Assembly (NCBI GenBank): GCA_015231435.1
Contig: JADGBN010000003.1
Location: 1 to 60,568 of the forward strand
Direction: 5' to 3'
Origin: Gammaproteobacteria bacterium
GTDB taxonomy: Bacteria > Pseudomonadota > Gammaproteobacteria > Thiohalomonadales > Thiohalomonadaceae
DNA length: 60,568 nucleotides
In this document: in pieces, positions 46,194-55,280 of the stretch
How positions within the stretch are numbered: the stretch's first letter is position 1
Layout: every line of letters starts with the position of its first letter
The notes under the pieces: generated by a model
Told to the model about the DNA's origin: nothing
The model's input: the letters and a program-made list of their open reading frames with translations, nothing else
Databases searched by the model: none
Position numbers and translations under genes: made by a program

Positions 46194-48878
46194 ATGCAAT
46201 CTGAACCGACAATTTGGCATGCAATCACGGTTGATGAGCTATGGCAGGCGACAGCAAGTCAACCGCAGGGGCTTGCTGCCAGTGAGGTGGCGCTTCGCCT
46301 GCAGCGTGACGGCGAGAACCGTCTTCCTGAAGCGCCGCCGCGCAGCGCCCTCATGCGTTTTTTATTGCAGTTTCATAACGTACTCATCTACGCCCTGATA
46401 GTGGCGGCACTGGTCACCCTCGCCCTGCAGCACTGGCTTGATGCCAGCGTCATTATCGGCGTCGTGGTGATTAATGCCTTTATCGGTTTTATTCAGGAGG
46501 GCAAGGCCGAGGATGCGCTGCGAGCGATCCGGCAGATGTTGTCGCAACACGCCGTGGTGCTGCGCGACGGGCGGCAGCAGCGTGTGGAGGCGGCGCAGCT
46601 GGTGGTCGGCGATATTGTGCTGTTGCAACCGGGTGACAAGGTTCCCGCCGATCTGCGCATCGTTGCGTGTAAAGGGATTGCGGCGCAGGAGGCGGTACTT
46701 ACCGGTGAGTCACTGGCGGTGGAGAAGCAGACCGCCTCGGTCGCTGCCACGGCGCTGCTGGGTGATCGCCGCTGTATGCTTTATTCGGGAACGATGATTA
46801 CCCGGGGGCAGGGGCGCGGCGTGGTGATAGCCACCGCAGCACAAACGGAGATTGGCCGTATTAGCAGCCTGGTCGCCAATGTTGATAGTGTCGTCACGCC
46901 GCTGCTGCGCCAGATGAATGAGTTTAGCCGCTGGTTAACGGCGGCAATTATTGCGGTCGCACTGCTCACCTTTGCCGTGGGTATCTGGCGCGGTTACAGC
47001 GCCAGCGATATGTTTCTTGCGGTGGTGAGTTTGGCGGTCGCGGCGATCCCTGAAGGGTTGCCGGCGATCATGACCATAACCCTGGCGATTGGGGTGCAGC
47101 GGATGGCGGCGCGTAATGCCATTATTCGTCGCCTTCCGGCGGTAGAGACTCTCGGTGCGGTAACGGTGATCTGCAGCGATAAAACCGGTACCCTGACCCG
47201 CAATGAGATGACCCTGAGCCATATGGTCACCGCCACAGAGGGGTACAGCGTTAGTGGTAGCGGCTATGACCCCCACGGTGAAATTAGCACGGCAACGGGA
47301 GCAAAGGCGGGTAGCGCCGATGCCGCCCTGCCACTGCTGTTGCGGGCGATCGTGCTCTGTAATGATGCCGCTCTGGAGCAGTCGCCGCAGGGCTGGCAGG
47401 TGAATGGCGATCCGATGGAGGGGGCGCTGCTGGTGGCAGGGGTTAAGGGTGGTCTTGAGCAGCATCTTGAGCAGCAACGTTATCCGCGAACCGATCTCAT
47501 CCCCTTTGAGTCGCAGCACCGTTTTATGGCAACGCTGCATCATAGCCACAGTGGCGAGGCGTATATTCTGGTGAAGGGAGCGCCGGAGGAGCTGTTAAAA
47601 CGGTGTCAACAGCAGTGGCAGGGGGAGCAGCCGCAGCCACTTGACCTCCCCTTCTGGCAGCAGCAGATTGCGTTACTCGCAGCCCGGGGGGAGCGAGTGC
47701 TGGCGGTCGCGACCCGCGCCGTCGCGCATGAACAGCGGGAGTTAACCTTTGCCGATGTCGCCGACGACTTAATCCTGCTGGGTCTGTTAGCCCTCATTGA
47801 TCCGCCCCGTGAAGAGGCGATTGTGGCGGTGGCAAGTTGCCGTAAGGCGGGCATTCGCGTCAAGATGATCACCGGCGATCACGCCTTGACGGCACGCGCC
47901 ATCGCTGCACAGTTGCAGCTGGATAACAGTCAAGATGTGCTGACCGGCCTTGAGATCGAGGCGATGGATCGCACCCTGTTGCAACAACGCGTTGTTGCAA
48001 CGGATGTTTTTGCCCGTGTTAGCCCCGAACATAAGCTGCTGCTGGTGGAGCTGTTGCAGGCGCAGGGCGAGGTAGTGGCGATGACGGGTGACGGGGTTAA
48101 TGATGCGCCGGCGCTGAAACGTGCCGATGTCGGAACCGCGATGGGACGGGGGGGTACCGAGGCGGCGAAGGAGGCAGCGGAGATGGTACTTGCCGATGAT
48201 AATTTCGCCTCGATTACCCATGCAGTAGAGGAGGGGCGAACCGTTTACGATAACCTGAAAAAGGCGATTATCTTCATTTTGCCGACCAATGGTGGTGAGG
48301 CGCTGCTGGTGCTGGCGGCGATTCTCTTCGGTTATAGTGACCTGCCGCTCACCCCGGTGCAGATCCTCTGGGTCAATATGATTACCGCCGTGACGTTGGC
48401 GCTGGCGCTCGCCTTTGAACCTGCCGAACCCGGCTTGATGCGGCGCGCCCCGCGTCAGAGCAGCGAGCCGATGATCAATCGTTATCTCATCGGGCGCACC
48501 CTCTATGTTTCGCTGATTCTGGTGGCGGGAACCTTTGGGCTCTTCCTCTGGCAACGCGAAGGGGGCGCCAGCCTTGAGTATGCCCGCACGGTGGCGGTCA
48601 ATACCCTAGTGCTCTTTGAGATCTTCTATCTTTTTAATGCACGCTATCTGAGTGCGCCGGTGCTTAACTGGCAGGGATTGACTGGTAACCGTTATGTGCT
48701 GATTGCCATTGCAATCTTATTGATCTTTCAGCTCCTCTTTACCTACTGGCAGCCACTGCAACTGCTTTTTGGCACGGTGGCGATTAGCACAGAGACGTGG
48801 CTGCAAATGGTGCTATTAACCTCAACCGTACTCTTTTTGGTCGAGGCAGAGAAGTGGATAAAGCGCAGCTTTAGATAG
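46194..48878 (+). CDS. Cation-transporting P-type ATPase (type II-like)
   Basis: 894-aa P-type ATPase. Seen in order: N-terminal cation ATPase domain ([24 protein letters not shown]), actuator with [12 protein letters not shown]4 [21 protein letters not shown], phosphorylation site [14 protein letters not shown], nucleotide domain with VKGAPEELL, hinge [22 protein letters not shown] and six C-terminal helices. The overall family is the Ca2+/Na+/Mg2+-type. The M6 region [22 protein letters not shown] lacks the aspartate (N-x-x-T-D) that Ca2+ pumps use, so the ion is uncertain. It starts 2 nt after the ClC stop, suggesting cation and anion movement are linked. Confidence 0.92.
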   Translation: MQSEPTIWHAITVDELWQATASQPQGLAASEVALRLQRDGENRLPEAPPRSALMRFLLQFHNVLIYALIVAALVTLALQHWLDASVIIGVVVINAFIGFIQEGKAEDALRAIRQMLSQHAVVLRDGRQQRVEAAQLVVGDIVLLQPGDKVPADLRIVACKGIAAQEAVLTGESLAVEKQTASVAATALLGDRRCMLYSGTMITRGQGRGVVIATAAQTEIGRISSLVANVDSVVTPLLRQMNEFSRWLTAAIIAVALLTFAVGIWRGYSASDMFLAVVSLAVAAIPEGLPAIMTITLAIGVQRMAARNAIIRRLPAVETLGAVTVICSDKTGTLTRNEMTLSHMVTATEGYSVSGSGYDPHGEISTATGAKAGSADAALPLLLRAIVLCNDAALEQSPQGWQVNGDPMEGALLVAGVKGGLEQHLEQQRYPRTDLIPFESQHRFMATLHHSHSGEAYILVKGAPEELLKRCQQQWQGEQPQPLDLPFWQQQIALLAARGERVLAVATRAVAHEQRELTFADVADDLILLGLLALIDPPREEAIVAVASCRKAGIRVKMITGDHALTARAIAAQLQLDNSQDVLTGLEIEAMDRTLLQQRVVATDVFARVSPEHKLLLVELLQAQGEVVAMTGDGVNDAPALKRADVGTAMGRGGTEAAKEAAEMVLADDNFASITHAVEEGRTVYDNLKKAIIFILPTNGGEALLVLAAILFGYSDLPLTPVQILWVNMITAVTLALALAFEPAEPGLMRRAPRQSSEPMINRYLIGRTLYVSLILVAGTFGLFLWQREGGASLEYARTVAVNTLVLFEIFYLFNARYLSAPVLNWQGLTGNRYVLIAIAILLIFQLLFTYWQPLQLLFGTVAISTETWLQMVLLTSTVLFLVEAEKWIKRSFR

Positions 48879-49313
48879 CTAGGAGCGGCTGCTGGCGAGT
48901 GACTACCCGAACGCCTCTGCGGGAATGGGATCAATCGCCCCTATTGATGAATCATTCTGCTCTGTGAGACAACTCTGTTTTTGTCTTAATAGCCTGATTT
49001 ACTAAACCTTTTTCGAACAAAAGTCGGCTGATACTATTCAGCATGATTCTCTTCCGATCGTCTAACCTGAAGCAATAGATAGCACTCCCCGTTTCCATGT
49101 GCGTCTCCAATGCGAGCGCTCAGGCAAGCTTTTAAAATAGTCTGAGTGAGATAACGAAGTGTTTTTTGATGACACGCGCAGTGGCAAAGGGAACAATAAG
49201 GCGGATTGCATTTTTCATCTTATCCCCACTTTTGAAGGTGTATTTTGCAATTTATGCCATCTCATTTACGTAGATTCATTCTTAACTTATTGTAAATATA
49301 AGATATTTATTCG
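48879..49313. other. Long AT-rich intergenic region upstream of the sulfur-relay/cytochrome cluster
   Basis: A 435-bp stretch without a supported gene that becomes steadily AT-richer toward the sigma-54-like element at 49314. It is long enough to hold upstream activator sites for the NtrC-type regulator encoded at the far end of the cluster, but I could not identify a repeated enhancer motif by eye. The 93-aa frame starting at 49159 is judged spurious. Confidence 0.5.
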
Positions 49314-49329
49314 TGGCATGAATTTTGTA
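49314..49329 (+). promoter_or_regulatory. Sigma-54 (-24/-12) promoter candidate 1
   Basis: TGGCATGAATTTTGTA matches the sigma-54 consensus TGGCACGNNNNTTGCW at most positions (TGGCATG, 4-nt spacer, TTG), but the usually invariant -12 GC reads GT. It starts 50 nt before the ATG of the first TusA-like gene. The second candidate (55281) starts 49 nt before its gene and shares TGGCATG. A sigma-54 activator is encoded at the end of the cluster. Confidence 0.55.
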
Positions 49330-49363
49330 TCTCATATCAGCAAACATCTGGGAGGAAGAGCAG

Positions 49364-49732
49364 ATGCCCGGTCTTTGTCAGTATTGGTTCGGACGCAGAA
49401 AAAACCACCTGCATCGCCAAAAGCTTTGCAGCCAGGTTAGTGAGAAAGTGATCCTGCCAGGTTTGGGTAGCGTGGTGATTAAGTATCGTATCTCCTGCGT
49501 AGGTGAAAGTTGCCCAAAACCGCAGCTGCTTACGTTGAAGGTATTCGAAGAGAGTGAAGTCGGGAGTGTGATTGAGATCATCACCGACAATGTGTCTGTG
49601 GTTGAGACGATTCCAGCCATGATGGAGGTGTTCGGCGGGCATTATCTCGCGACGACCAGAGATGAAATGGGCTGGCATCTCTATCTCTGTAAAGAACAAC
49701 AAACAGTTTCTAGTCTGGGAGTAAAACAGTAG
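49364..49732 (+). CDS. TusA/SirA-family sulfur carrier with Cys-containing N-terminal extension
   Basis: 122 aa from the ATG at 49364, which has GGGAGGAAGAG just upstream; the track's TTG start is rejected. The TusA fold has the carrier motif CPKPQ in ISCVGESCPKPQLLTLKVFEESEVGSVIEI and a typical ending (GWHLYLCKEQ). About 45 extra residues at the N-terminus (MPGLCQYWFGRRKNHLHRQKLCSQ) contain two cysteines and many basic residues, not usual for TusA. TusA proteins carry persulfide (or selenium) sulfur between proteins. It directly precedes the YeeE permease, as in TsuA/TsuB-type thiosulfate uptake pairs. Confidence 0.85.
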   Translation: MPGLCQYWFGRRKNHLHRQKLCSQVSEKVILPGLGSVVIKYRISCVGESCPKPQLLTLKVFEESEVGSVIEIITDNVSVVETIPAMMEVFGGHYLATTRDEMGWHLYLCKEQQTVSSLGVKQ

Positions 49733-51175
49733 ATGAGTAACACGATAAGTTTTGGTGCACCCCAACGTATGCTGGCGCATCGTGGAGGTTATACCGCGAT
49801 TGGGCTGGGCATAGCCATTGCAGTGATTTCAGCGGTGATGTTGCTCAAGGATACACGCTGGATCTATTTGCTGGTCTACGTTTGGTTCGGCGTGGTTTAC
49901 GGACTTTTTCTGCAGTATGGCCGATTTTGCATGGCGTCGGCAGTGCGTGATCTGTTTGCTGTTAATGTGCCTCGTATGGCTGTCGGTGTGATGATTGCGA
50001 CCGCACTGTTTTCAATCATCGCTGGCCTGGTCACTGTCTCTGGTTACAGTACTTTTCATCCTCATCCCTTCGGCTGGCACATTATTATCGGTGGCCTCGT
50101 TTTTGGCTTTGGTATTGTGTTCACCGGTGGCTGTGCTTCAGGTTCGCTTTACAAAAGCGGTGAGGGAAACATCGGTTCGATGCTGGTACTGGTCAGTATC
50201 TCCTTCTCCCAGGCACCGTTCGCTGACCTCGGCAGCTGGTCGAACAGATTCGTGCCGGAAAGCTGGACCGCCTCTGCCCTTGAAAAGGGGATGCCGGAAG
50301 AGCTCTCTGTGACCGCTGGCTGGTTTGACCAGTTCATTACCGGCGACATTTGGGATCTTTCTGGTGGCACCGTTGGTCAGGCATTGAATAGTGGCAATAT
50401 CTGGTTCGACACATTTGTTGGTAATACGCTGCTTGGTGCCATTCTGCCAACGCTGGTGCTGTTGGCAATTCTCTATTCTGTCACCTATCGTAAGGGGTAT
50501 CTGCGTCGGAATAAACTGGTGGCCCCCGCCTTCGCTGATCATCTGCGTGGTTTCTGGGCGATGATGACCGCTTCAAAAAATACCGCCATTGCTGGCCTTG
50601 GTCTGGGTGTCTTCGCTGGTCTGCATATGTGGGCGACCGGTGCTCTGCGTGAACATTATCAAATATTCAACTTTGGTGAGCTCCTCACCAGTATGGGGTT
50701 TAACGAAGGTCTCTCTATTCAGCAGACGGTGTTTGATCCGGGTTATTGGTATATCACCACTCAAGAGGCGCAACTCGGTGCTTGGGTGATGGATGGAATG
50801 GGCCGTGATGTGATGGATAACGTTTTTTTCGGTCTGGAGAATGGCATTCCCAATCCACTGATTAACGCCCCACTGCTGATGTCCCTGGGCATCATTGTTG
50901 GCGCAGCAATTCTTGCCCTCATCCGTCACGAGTTTAAATGGAAGGTGCCGAATCTCGAGACCGCAACCTTTGCTCTGGTTGGTGGTGCTCTGATGGGTAT
51001 TGGTGCACGACTTGGTATGGGCTGTAACGTTGGTGCCTTCTTTGCAGCGGTCACCAATGGCGATCTGACTGGGTGGATATTCCTTGCCGGGATGGTGCTT
51101 GGTGGTTTGCTGGGAGTGAAAGCCTTTGCTTTGTGGATGGATAGAAAGAGCAAGGGTGACGAATTCGATTTCTGA
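49733..51175 (+). CDS. YeeE/YedE (TsuA-like) sulfur or selenium transport membrane protein
   Basis: 480-aa polytopic protein, a tandem DUF395 (YeeE/YedE) permease with about ten helices or more. The conserved cysteine loops are visible: LQYGRFCMASAVRDLF, FTGGCASGSLYKSGEGN and GARLGMGCNVGAFFAAVTNGDLTGW. YeeE/TsuA imports thiosulfate by relaying it along cysteines; the YedE branch has been linked to selenium metabolism. It is longer than E. coli YeeE (352 aa), with an added middle section. It abuts a TusA gene on its left and another follows, so the imported sulfur is probably handed to these carriers. Confidence 0.9.
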   Translation: MSNTISFGAPQRMLAHRGGYTAIGLGIAIAVISAVMLLKDTRWIYLLVYVWFGVVYGLFLQYGRFCMASAVRDLFAVNVPRMAVGVMIATALFSIIAGLVTVSGYSTFHPHPFGWHIIIGGLVFGFGIVFTGGCASGSLYKSGEGNIGSMLVLVSISFSQAPFADLGSWSNRFVPESWTASALEKGMPEELSVTAGWFDQFITGDIWDLSGGTVGQALNSGNIWFDTFVGNTLLGAILPTLVLLAILYSVTYRKGYLRRNKLVAPAFADHLRGFWAMMTASKNTAIAGLGLGVFAGLHMWATGALREHYQIFNFGELLTSMGFNEGLSIQQTVFDPGYWYITTQEAQLGAWVMDGMGRDVMDNVFFGLENGIPNPLINAPLLMSLGIIVGAAILALIRHEFKWKVPNLETATFALVGGALMGIGARLGMGCNVGAFFAAVTNGDLTGWIFLAGMVLGGLLGVKAFALWMDRKSKGDEFDF

Positions 51176-51232
51176 ACCCGTATGCAGCGTTAAATTAAAC
51201 GATTAATCATAGTGAAAGTGGAGGGTCTGAAA

Positions 51233-51484
51233 ATGGCAATAAAATTTGGAAAAATTTCTGATGGTGAATACGAACTTGATGTGAAAGGTTACGTCTGTCC
51301 GCACCCGCAGATGTATACCAAAAAGGCGATGCAGAAGCTTGATAGTGGCGATGTATTGCACCTGAACTTCGATAACCCCTCATCGGGTGAGTCGATCATC
51401 GCCATGATGGAGAGCGAGGGTAATGAGCTGTTCGAGCGTCTGGACAGTAATGGTTCTTTCTACTGGAAGATTCGTAAGGGGTGA
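51233..51484 (+). CDS. TusA-family sulfur carrier 2
   Basis: 83 aa from the ATG at 51233 with GGAGGG seven bases upstream; the GTG at 51212 is less likely. Core: GEYELDVKGYVCPHPQMYTKKAMQKLDSGDVLHLNFDNPSSGESI, with active CPHPQ. It lacks the N-terminal extension of the first TusA and differs from it in sequence, so the two are not a recent duplication. It overlaps the region just before the DsrE-like gene by nearly nothing (2-nt gap). Confidence 0.9.
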   Translation: MAIKFGKISDGEYELDVKGYVCPHPQMYTKKAMQKLDSGDVLHLNFDNPSSGESIIAMMESEGNELFERLDSNGSFYWKIRKG

Positions 51485-51486
51485 AC

Positions 51487-51795
51487 ATGAGGCTGGGCAT
51501 TGTAGTTACTGATATCAATCAGGCTGCGCAGGCGCAGTGCGTGGTGAAAGAGGCATTGGCCTATGGTTGGAGTTTGCGCTGCTTCCTGACCGAGAATGGT
51601 GTCAATATGCTCAAGGACGATAGTTTTATCGGGCTGGCACGAAATCATGGACTGCATCTGTCGGTGTGTGAGCACTCTGTTGCACGATATTGTCATGAAC
51701 TGCCGCTGCAGGAGATAAGCGATGTCGTTATCGTTGGCGGTCAATATCAGGATGCGGAACTGGTACGTCACAGTGATCGTGTGCTGGTCTTCTAG
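51487..51795 (+). CDS. DsrE-like small sulfur-relay protein
   Basis: 102 aa from the ATG at 51487, with AAGGGG upstream. A Rossmann-like DsrE/F fold is suggested by MRLGIVVTDINQAAQAQCVVKEALAYGWSLRCFLTENGVNML and SDVVIVGGQYQDAELVRHSDRVLVF. Cysteines at QAQCVV, LRCFL, SVCEHS and RYCHEL could carry persulfide. DsrE-type proteins accept sulfur from rhodanese or TusA. Assignment rests on the fold pattern and on its neighbours. Confidence 0.7.
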   Translation: MRLGIVVTDINQAAQAQCVVKEALAYGWSLRCFLTENGVNMLKDDSFIGLARNHGLHLSVCEHSVARYCHELPLQEISDVVIVGGQYQDAELVRHSDRVLVF

Positions 51796-51808
51796 GGGAG
51801 GGTAGGCC

Positions 51809-52069
51809 GTGAGTGATGAAATGAAGAGTGTCTTAATGGTAGCACGCAACAAAAAAGTCGAAGCGTTGCGGATGGCTACGGGTCTTACCCTGCTGGACGA
51901 TCAGATCAGTGTGGCGGTTATTGGTGGTATCGACCGTACTGATCCCGAAGTTGAACTGCAGTTGGAGTCTCTTGATTTCGCCGAAGTTGCCGTCGTTGAA
52001 ATCGACAGGGACAAGGCAACGGAGTTTGCAGAGATGATCATCAATTCTGATGTGGTATATGTGGTATGA
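51809..52069 (+). CDS. Small DsrE-family-like protein without cysteine
   Basis: 86 aa from a GTG at 51809 preceded by GGGAGGG at 7 nt (an ATG at 51821 is the alternative). It looks like a short Rossmann-type half-fold: MKSVLMVARNKKVEALRMATGLTLLDDQISVAVIGG, then VAVVEIDRDKATEFAEMIINSDVVYVV. It has no Cys. The pattern resembles DsrE/DsrH-like subunits that pair in hetero-oligomers, so it may partner the preceding DsrE-like protein. It overlaps the next gene by 4 nt (ATGA). Confidence 0.65.
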   Translation: MSDEMKSVLMVARNKKVEALRMATGLTLLDDQISVAVIGGIDRTDPEVELQLESLDFAEVAVVEIDRDKATEFAEMIINSDVVYVV

Positions 52070-52260
52070 GTGAAAAGAGTGTTCGACTTTATGTGGTGGG
52101 CAGTGGTGATGCCGAGCTGCAGTCGCTGATCAAACAGGGATTGTTAGCACTGGGGAAGGGGTGCCATGAGAGTGCTGTATCAGAGAACTGTGTCGAGTTG
52201 CTTGACACTCTCTCGCAGGACGAGATTCCTATCATTATTAAACCGTATAACGCTGCGTAA
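52066..52260 (+). CDS. Small protein of the sulfur-relay gene set, unknown
   Basis: 64 aa, MSEKSVRLYVVGSGDAELQSLIKQGLLALGKGC... with two cysteines (GKGCHES, ENCVEL). It overlaps the preceding gene by 4 nt and ends a tight run of four small genes. No family is recognised; the beta-alpha pattern is close to a truncated DsrE/DsrH-type module. Tight coupling argues that it is real. Confidence 0.65.
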   Translation: MSEKSVRLYVVGSGDAELQSLIKQGLLALGKGCHESAVSENCVELLDTLSQDEIPIIIKPYNAA

Positions 52261-52359
52261 CGACCTTATGACTGGTCACCGCGGCGAAAGCAATAATCAA
52301 CTGTGAATGTGGATCGGGATACTCGTCCCGGCATTTAAAATATCTGTAGGAGGAAAGTT

Positions 52360-53853
52360 ATGATAAAACCGAAAATGACGTATTCAGGCAAAGGTTCGTT
52401 AATAGGCCTGTTGGGCATGTCAGCACTGCTACTTGCTGGCTGCTCTGGTACAGAGGATAGTGACTCGCCAGTGGTCATTCCGCCAGTGGAAATTGGCGGA
52501 GTAACGCTGCCTGCCATGAATAAGCCAGCTGACATTGCATCAGTCTCGGCCGATGATTATAACCAGAATACCTATGGATTAATTACAGGTACGACACTTG
52601 TGAATTGGGTGACGGACTGGCCGAATAACAAGCCAGCGGGTATTGAGGGTAAGTTAGTGATTCTGCAGGCTGGTAGTGGTGAGGCTGATGCCGAATACAT
52701 CGCACCGGATAATGTCAATGTATTTACTTATGCGGTAGAGAGTAGTGAATGGGTTGAAACAAGGTCAAATGGGGTTGTGGTGACAAAAAGTTTGGTTCCA
52801 AGCGGCCCCAAAATGGATACCTTCCTAGAAAAGTACAACATTGATACGAATAAGGATATGGTCGTTTGTGCCATGGGGACCGCCGGCTCCAGCCAGGCAA
52901 TGAGTGCGGGACGTTGCTGGTACATGTTCCGCTACTGGGGTGTGCCCAAAGGACGTCTCGCGGTTCTCAATGGTGGTAATGCGTGGAATGTCGCCAATAA
53001 CGCTCTCCCGGTGAGCAAAATGGCGAGTACACCGCCGTATACCGGCACCGCCTCGGTAAGGGACTTGCCGCAACTGAATTTTGCGTTGCAAGCGACACTG
53101 GAGGACATGATGGCGGCAGTAGCCAGTACGGATAGCAATATTCTTGGTGATGGCATTTTTATCTGGGATGCCCGCAGCACCAATCAGTACGATCCCGTCA
53201 GTAATGGCGTTGATGATGGGGATGATGACTTCCAGTCAGGTGCGGTACAAGGGCATCCTAATGGGGCTCTGCAGCTTAATTTTGCCAGTTTGCTTAATAG
53301 TAGTGAAGGTTACACTTACAAGTCGAAGGCCGATTTAGCCGCTTATCTGAATGGTGATGTGGTCGATGGTGCTTCATTTGTCGATGGCTCTTTGCAAGGT
53401 GTGGGATCTGGCATGGCATACCAGGAGGGCGATACGATTTACACCTATTGTGAAACCACCTTCCGGGCCATGATTACCGGCTTCACCACGGCCGCCATTC
53501 TCGGCAAACCCACCCGTTTTTATGATGGCGCTATGACAGAATGGCACTCACTCACCTCAAGATATGATTCGAATGGCGAGCTGCTTTTACCGACAGATTC
53601 GCCCTGGCGTACAGATGACGTCAACCGCAGTTATAGCTTTGATAAGAGTGTGCCGGTAGAACCGCCTGCAAACTCAGAAGCATCCGGCTATATCGTAGAC
53701 CCCTATAGCAAGACTGCACACCGGCTTATCCTCGAAGATTACGAGTACAAGACGGGGACGAGCATCGACACGAGCAGTAGTGAGAGCAGTGGCAAAGAGA
53801 GTAACGCCAGCACAAGTAATGGTAGCGCTCCGGTTGCCAACGGCTGCGGTTAA
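52360..53853 (+). CDS. Outer-membrane-type lipoprotein with tandem rhodanese domains (ExtH-like)
   Basis: 497-aa exported lipoprotein: signal with lipobox LLAGC (Cys28), then Ser at +2, which favours the outer membrane. Two rhodanese-like domains follow. The first has VVCAMGTAGSSQAMSAGRCWYMFRYWGVP; the second has FIWDARSTNQYD, GHPNGALQLNF and TIYTYCETTFRAMITGFTTAAILGKPTRFYDGAMTEW. Each has a Cys at the expected active loop. A Ser/Asn-rich tail ends in NGCG. RBS GGAGGAAAG is strong. Similar secreted rhodaneses accompany porin-cytochrome conduits in Geobacter (ExtH). It would transfer or activate sulfur or selenium at the cell surface or in the periplasm. Confidence 0.85.
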   Translation: MIKPKMTYSGKGSLIGLLGMSALLLAGCSGTEDSDSPVVIPPVEIGGVTLPAMNKPADIASVSADDYNQNTYGLITGTTLVNWVTDWPNNKPAGIEGKLVILQAGSGEADAEYIAPDNVNVFTYAVESSEWVETRSNGVVVTKSLVPSGPKMDTFLEKYNIDTNKDMVVCAMGTAGSSQAMSAGRCWYMFRYWGVPKGRLAVLNGGNAWNVANNALPVSKMASTPPYTGTASVRDLPQLNFALQATLEDMMAAVASTDSNILGDGIFIWDARSTNQYDPVSNGVDDGDDDFQSGAVQGHPNGALQLNFASLLNSSEGYTYKSKADLAAYLNGDVVDGASFVDGSLQGVGSGMAYQEGDTIYTYCETTFRAMITGFTTAAILGKPTRFYDGAMTEWHSLTSRYDSNGELLLPTDSPWRTDDVNRSYSFDKSVPVEPPANSEASGYIVDPYSKTAHRLILEDYEYKTGTSIDTSSSESSGKESNASTSNGSAPVANGCG

Positions 53854-53878
53854 CGACCCAGAGGGTTAATGACGATTT

Positions 53879-53904
53879 GGGCGGCCTGCGGGCCGCCCGC
53901 TTTA
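53879..53904 (+). terminator. Intrinsic terminator-like hairpin after the rhodanese lipoprotein
   Basis: GGGCGGCC and GGCCGCCC form a perfect 8-bp GC stem with loop TGCG, followed by GCTTTATC. It lies 26 bp after the stop codon. The T-run is short, so it may only attenuate transcription into the cytochrome genes. Confidence 0.6.
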
Positions 53905-53987
53905 TCAAGCTGTCATTTTATCGGATTGCTTTTTTGCCTCAAGAGATCAACCCGATGATTTTGATAAATGTTCTGGAGTAGAGGGGC

Positions 53988-55193
53988 TTGAAATACCTAG
54001 TTGTATCGGGGCTGACCGTTGTTACCCTGTTTATCTACATCTTGTGGCACCACCCGAAAGCAGAACTCTCTGTCGCTGAGTTTCTTGAGCAGCACTGGCG
54101 TTATCCCTTGGAGGCGCAGGGCACACCGCCCGAGACCTTGAATGTATTAGAGGCTTCTCTCGCGCCGGAGTCATGTGGCGTTTGCCATACTGAACAATAT
54201 CGCCTGTGGAGTGAAAGCCACCACAGCCATACGATGGGTTCAGGGATCCTCTGGCAGTTGCAGATGATGGATGCGAAACATTCCCGGGAGTGTCTAAAAT
54301 GCCACGCGCCATTGACCGAGCAGTTTGCACTGCTGGCACAGGAACGTGGTTGGAGCCGTACCTCCGATAAACCGCCTGACTATATACCTATGGATCTGCA
54401 TCTGAAGGGGCTTGTCTGTGCTGCATGTCATCTACGCCAGCATCAACGCTTTGGTCCGCCAGCGAGCAAAACCGAGGTGAATAGAGAGATACACGGTGGT
54501 TTTATTGAGCACAAGGCATTTTCTGACAGTCTCTTTTGTGCTACCTGCCATCAGTTTCCCGAGGATGGCCCGCGCCTAAATGGCAAGTTGCGTGAGGATA
54601 CCTATAATCAGTGGCGTGTCAGCCGCTATGGCGAGGAAGGAAAAGAGTGCCAGAGTTGTCACATGCCGCAACTGCGTCATGAGTGGAAGGGGATACATGA
54701 CGAGCAGATGACTCGGTCGGCGATGAGTGTGGTTATCGAAACCTTGCCTGAGAGCGAAGATGGCCTGAGGGTATTGGCACGGGTGACTAATAGTGGCGCA
54801 GGTCATCACCTGCCCACCTACCTAGTACCTGAGTTGGAGCTGTTGCTCGAGCTGGTGTCGCCAATCGGTTCGGTGCGCGAGTTGGCACGGCATACGCTTG
54901 CATGGCGGGCAGATCTGGCGTTGGCGAGAGAGGCGTTCGATCAGCGACTACCTGCTGGAGAGAGTGTGACATTAGACGGACTGGCTACGCAGCAAGATGG
55001 TGTGGTACGTCTGAGGGTGAAAGTCTCGCCGCGCCACCAATATCTTGTCACCTTCATCGATTATCTGCAAAACAACCGTAAAAATCTCAATCCCACAACC
55101 CGTAAGCTGCTGGTGCAGGCTATTCAGGAAGCGAGGGCTGCGGAGTACGAGTTTATTGCGGCAGAGTACCCGTTGGCAGGGATTGCAAATTGA
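53988..55193 (+). CDS. Pentaheme c-type cytochrome
   Basis: 401 aa with a TTG start (53988) preceded by GGAG and GAGGGG; an in-frame TAG lies just upstream, so no earlier start exists. An N-terminal hydrophobic segment (YLVVSGLTVVTLFIYILW) is an export signal or anchor. Five CxxCH heme sites: CGVCH, CLKCH, CAACH, CATCH and CQSCH, all in the first ~230 residues. The C-terminal ~150 residues are heme-free and beta-rich (VLARVTNSGAGHHLPTYLVPELELLLELVSP). The heme number and position next to a rhodanese lipoprotein and porin recall Geobacter ExtK. It likely passes electrons across the periplasm or at the outer membrane. Confidence 0.88.
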   Translation: MKYLVVSGLTVVTLFIYILWHHPKAELSVAEFLEQHWRYPLEAQGTPPETLNVLEASLAPESCGVCHTEQYRLWSESHHSHTMGSGILWQLQMMDAKHSRECLKCHAPLTEQFALLAQERGWSRTSDKPPDYIPMDLHLKGLVCAACHLRQHQRFGPPASKTEVNREIHGGFIEHKAFSDSLFCATCHQFPEDGPRLNGKLREDTYNQWRVSRYGEEGKECQSCHMPQLRHEWKGIHDEQMTRSAMSVVIETLPESEDGLRVLARVTNSGAGHHLPTYLVPELELLLELVSPIGSVRELARHTLAWRADLALAREAFDQRLPAGESVTLDGLATQQDGVVRLRVKVSPRHQYLVTFIDYLQNNRKNLNPTTRKLLVQAIQEARAAEYEFIAAEYPLAGIAN

Positions 55194-55280
55194 GGTGGTA
55201 ATCGGTCAGACCACTGCAATGCAACAGCTATAGGGGTAAAAATAATAGCTAACACAATGAAAAACAAGAAATTATGAGGT

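Noticed and set aside
49183-49202. GG-N10-GC spacing (AGGGAACAATAAGGC) as another sigma-54 promoter
   Set aside because: The flanking bases do not match TGGCAC or TTGC; only the dinucleotide spacing fits.
49159-49440. 93-aa plus-strand ORF containing CNLCH, a possible heme site before the sulfur cluster
   Set aside because: It overlaps the well-supported TusA gene and its ribosome-binding site in another frame, has no signal peptide and covers the sigma-54-like element. The CxxCH is most likely chance.
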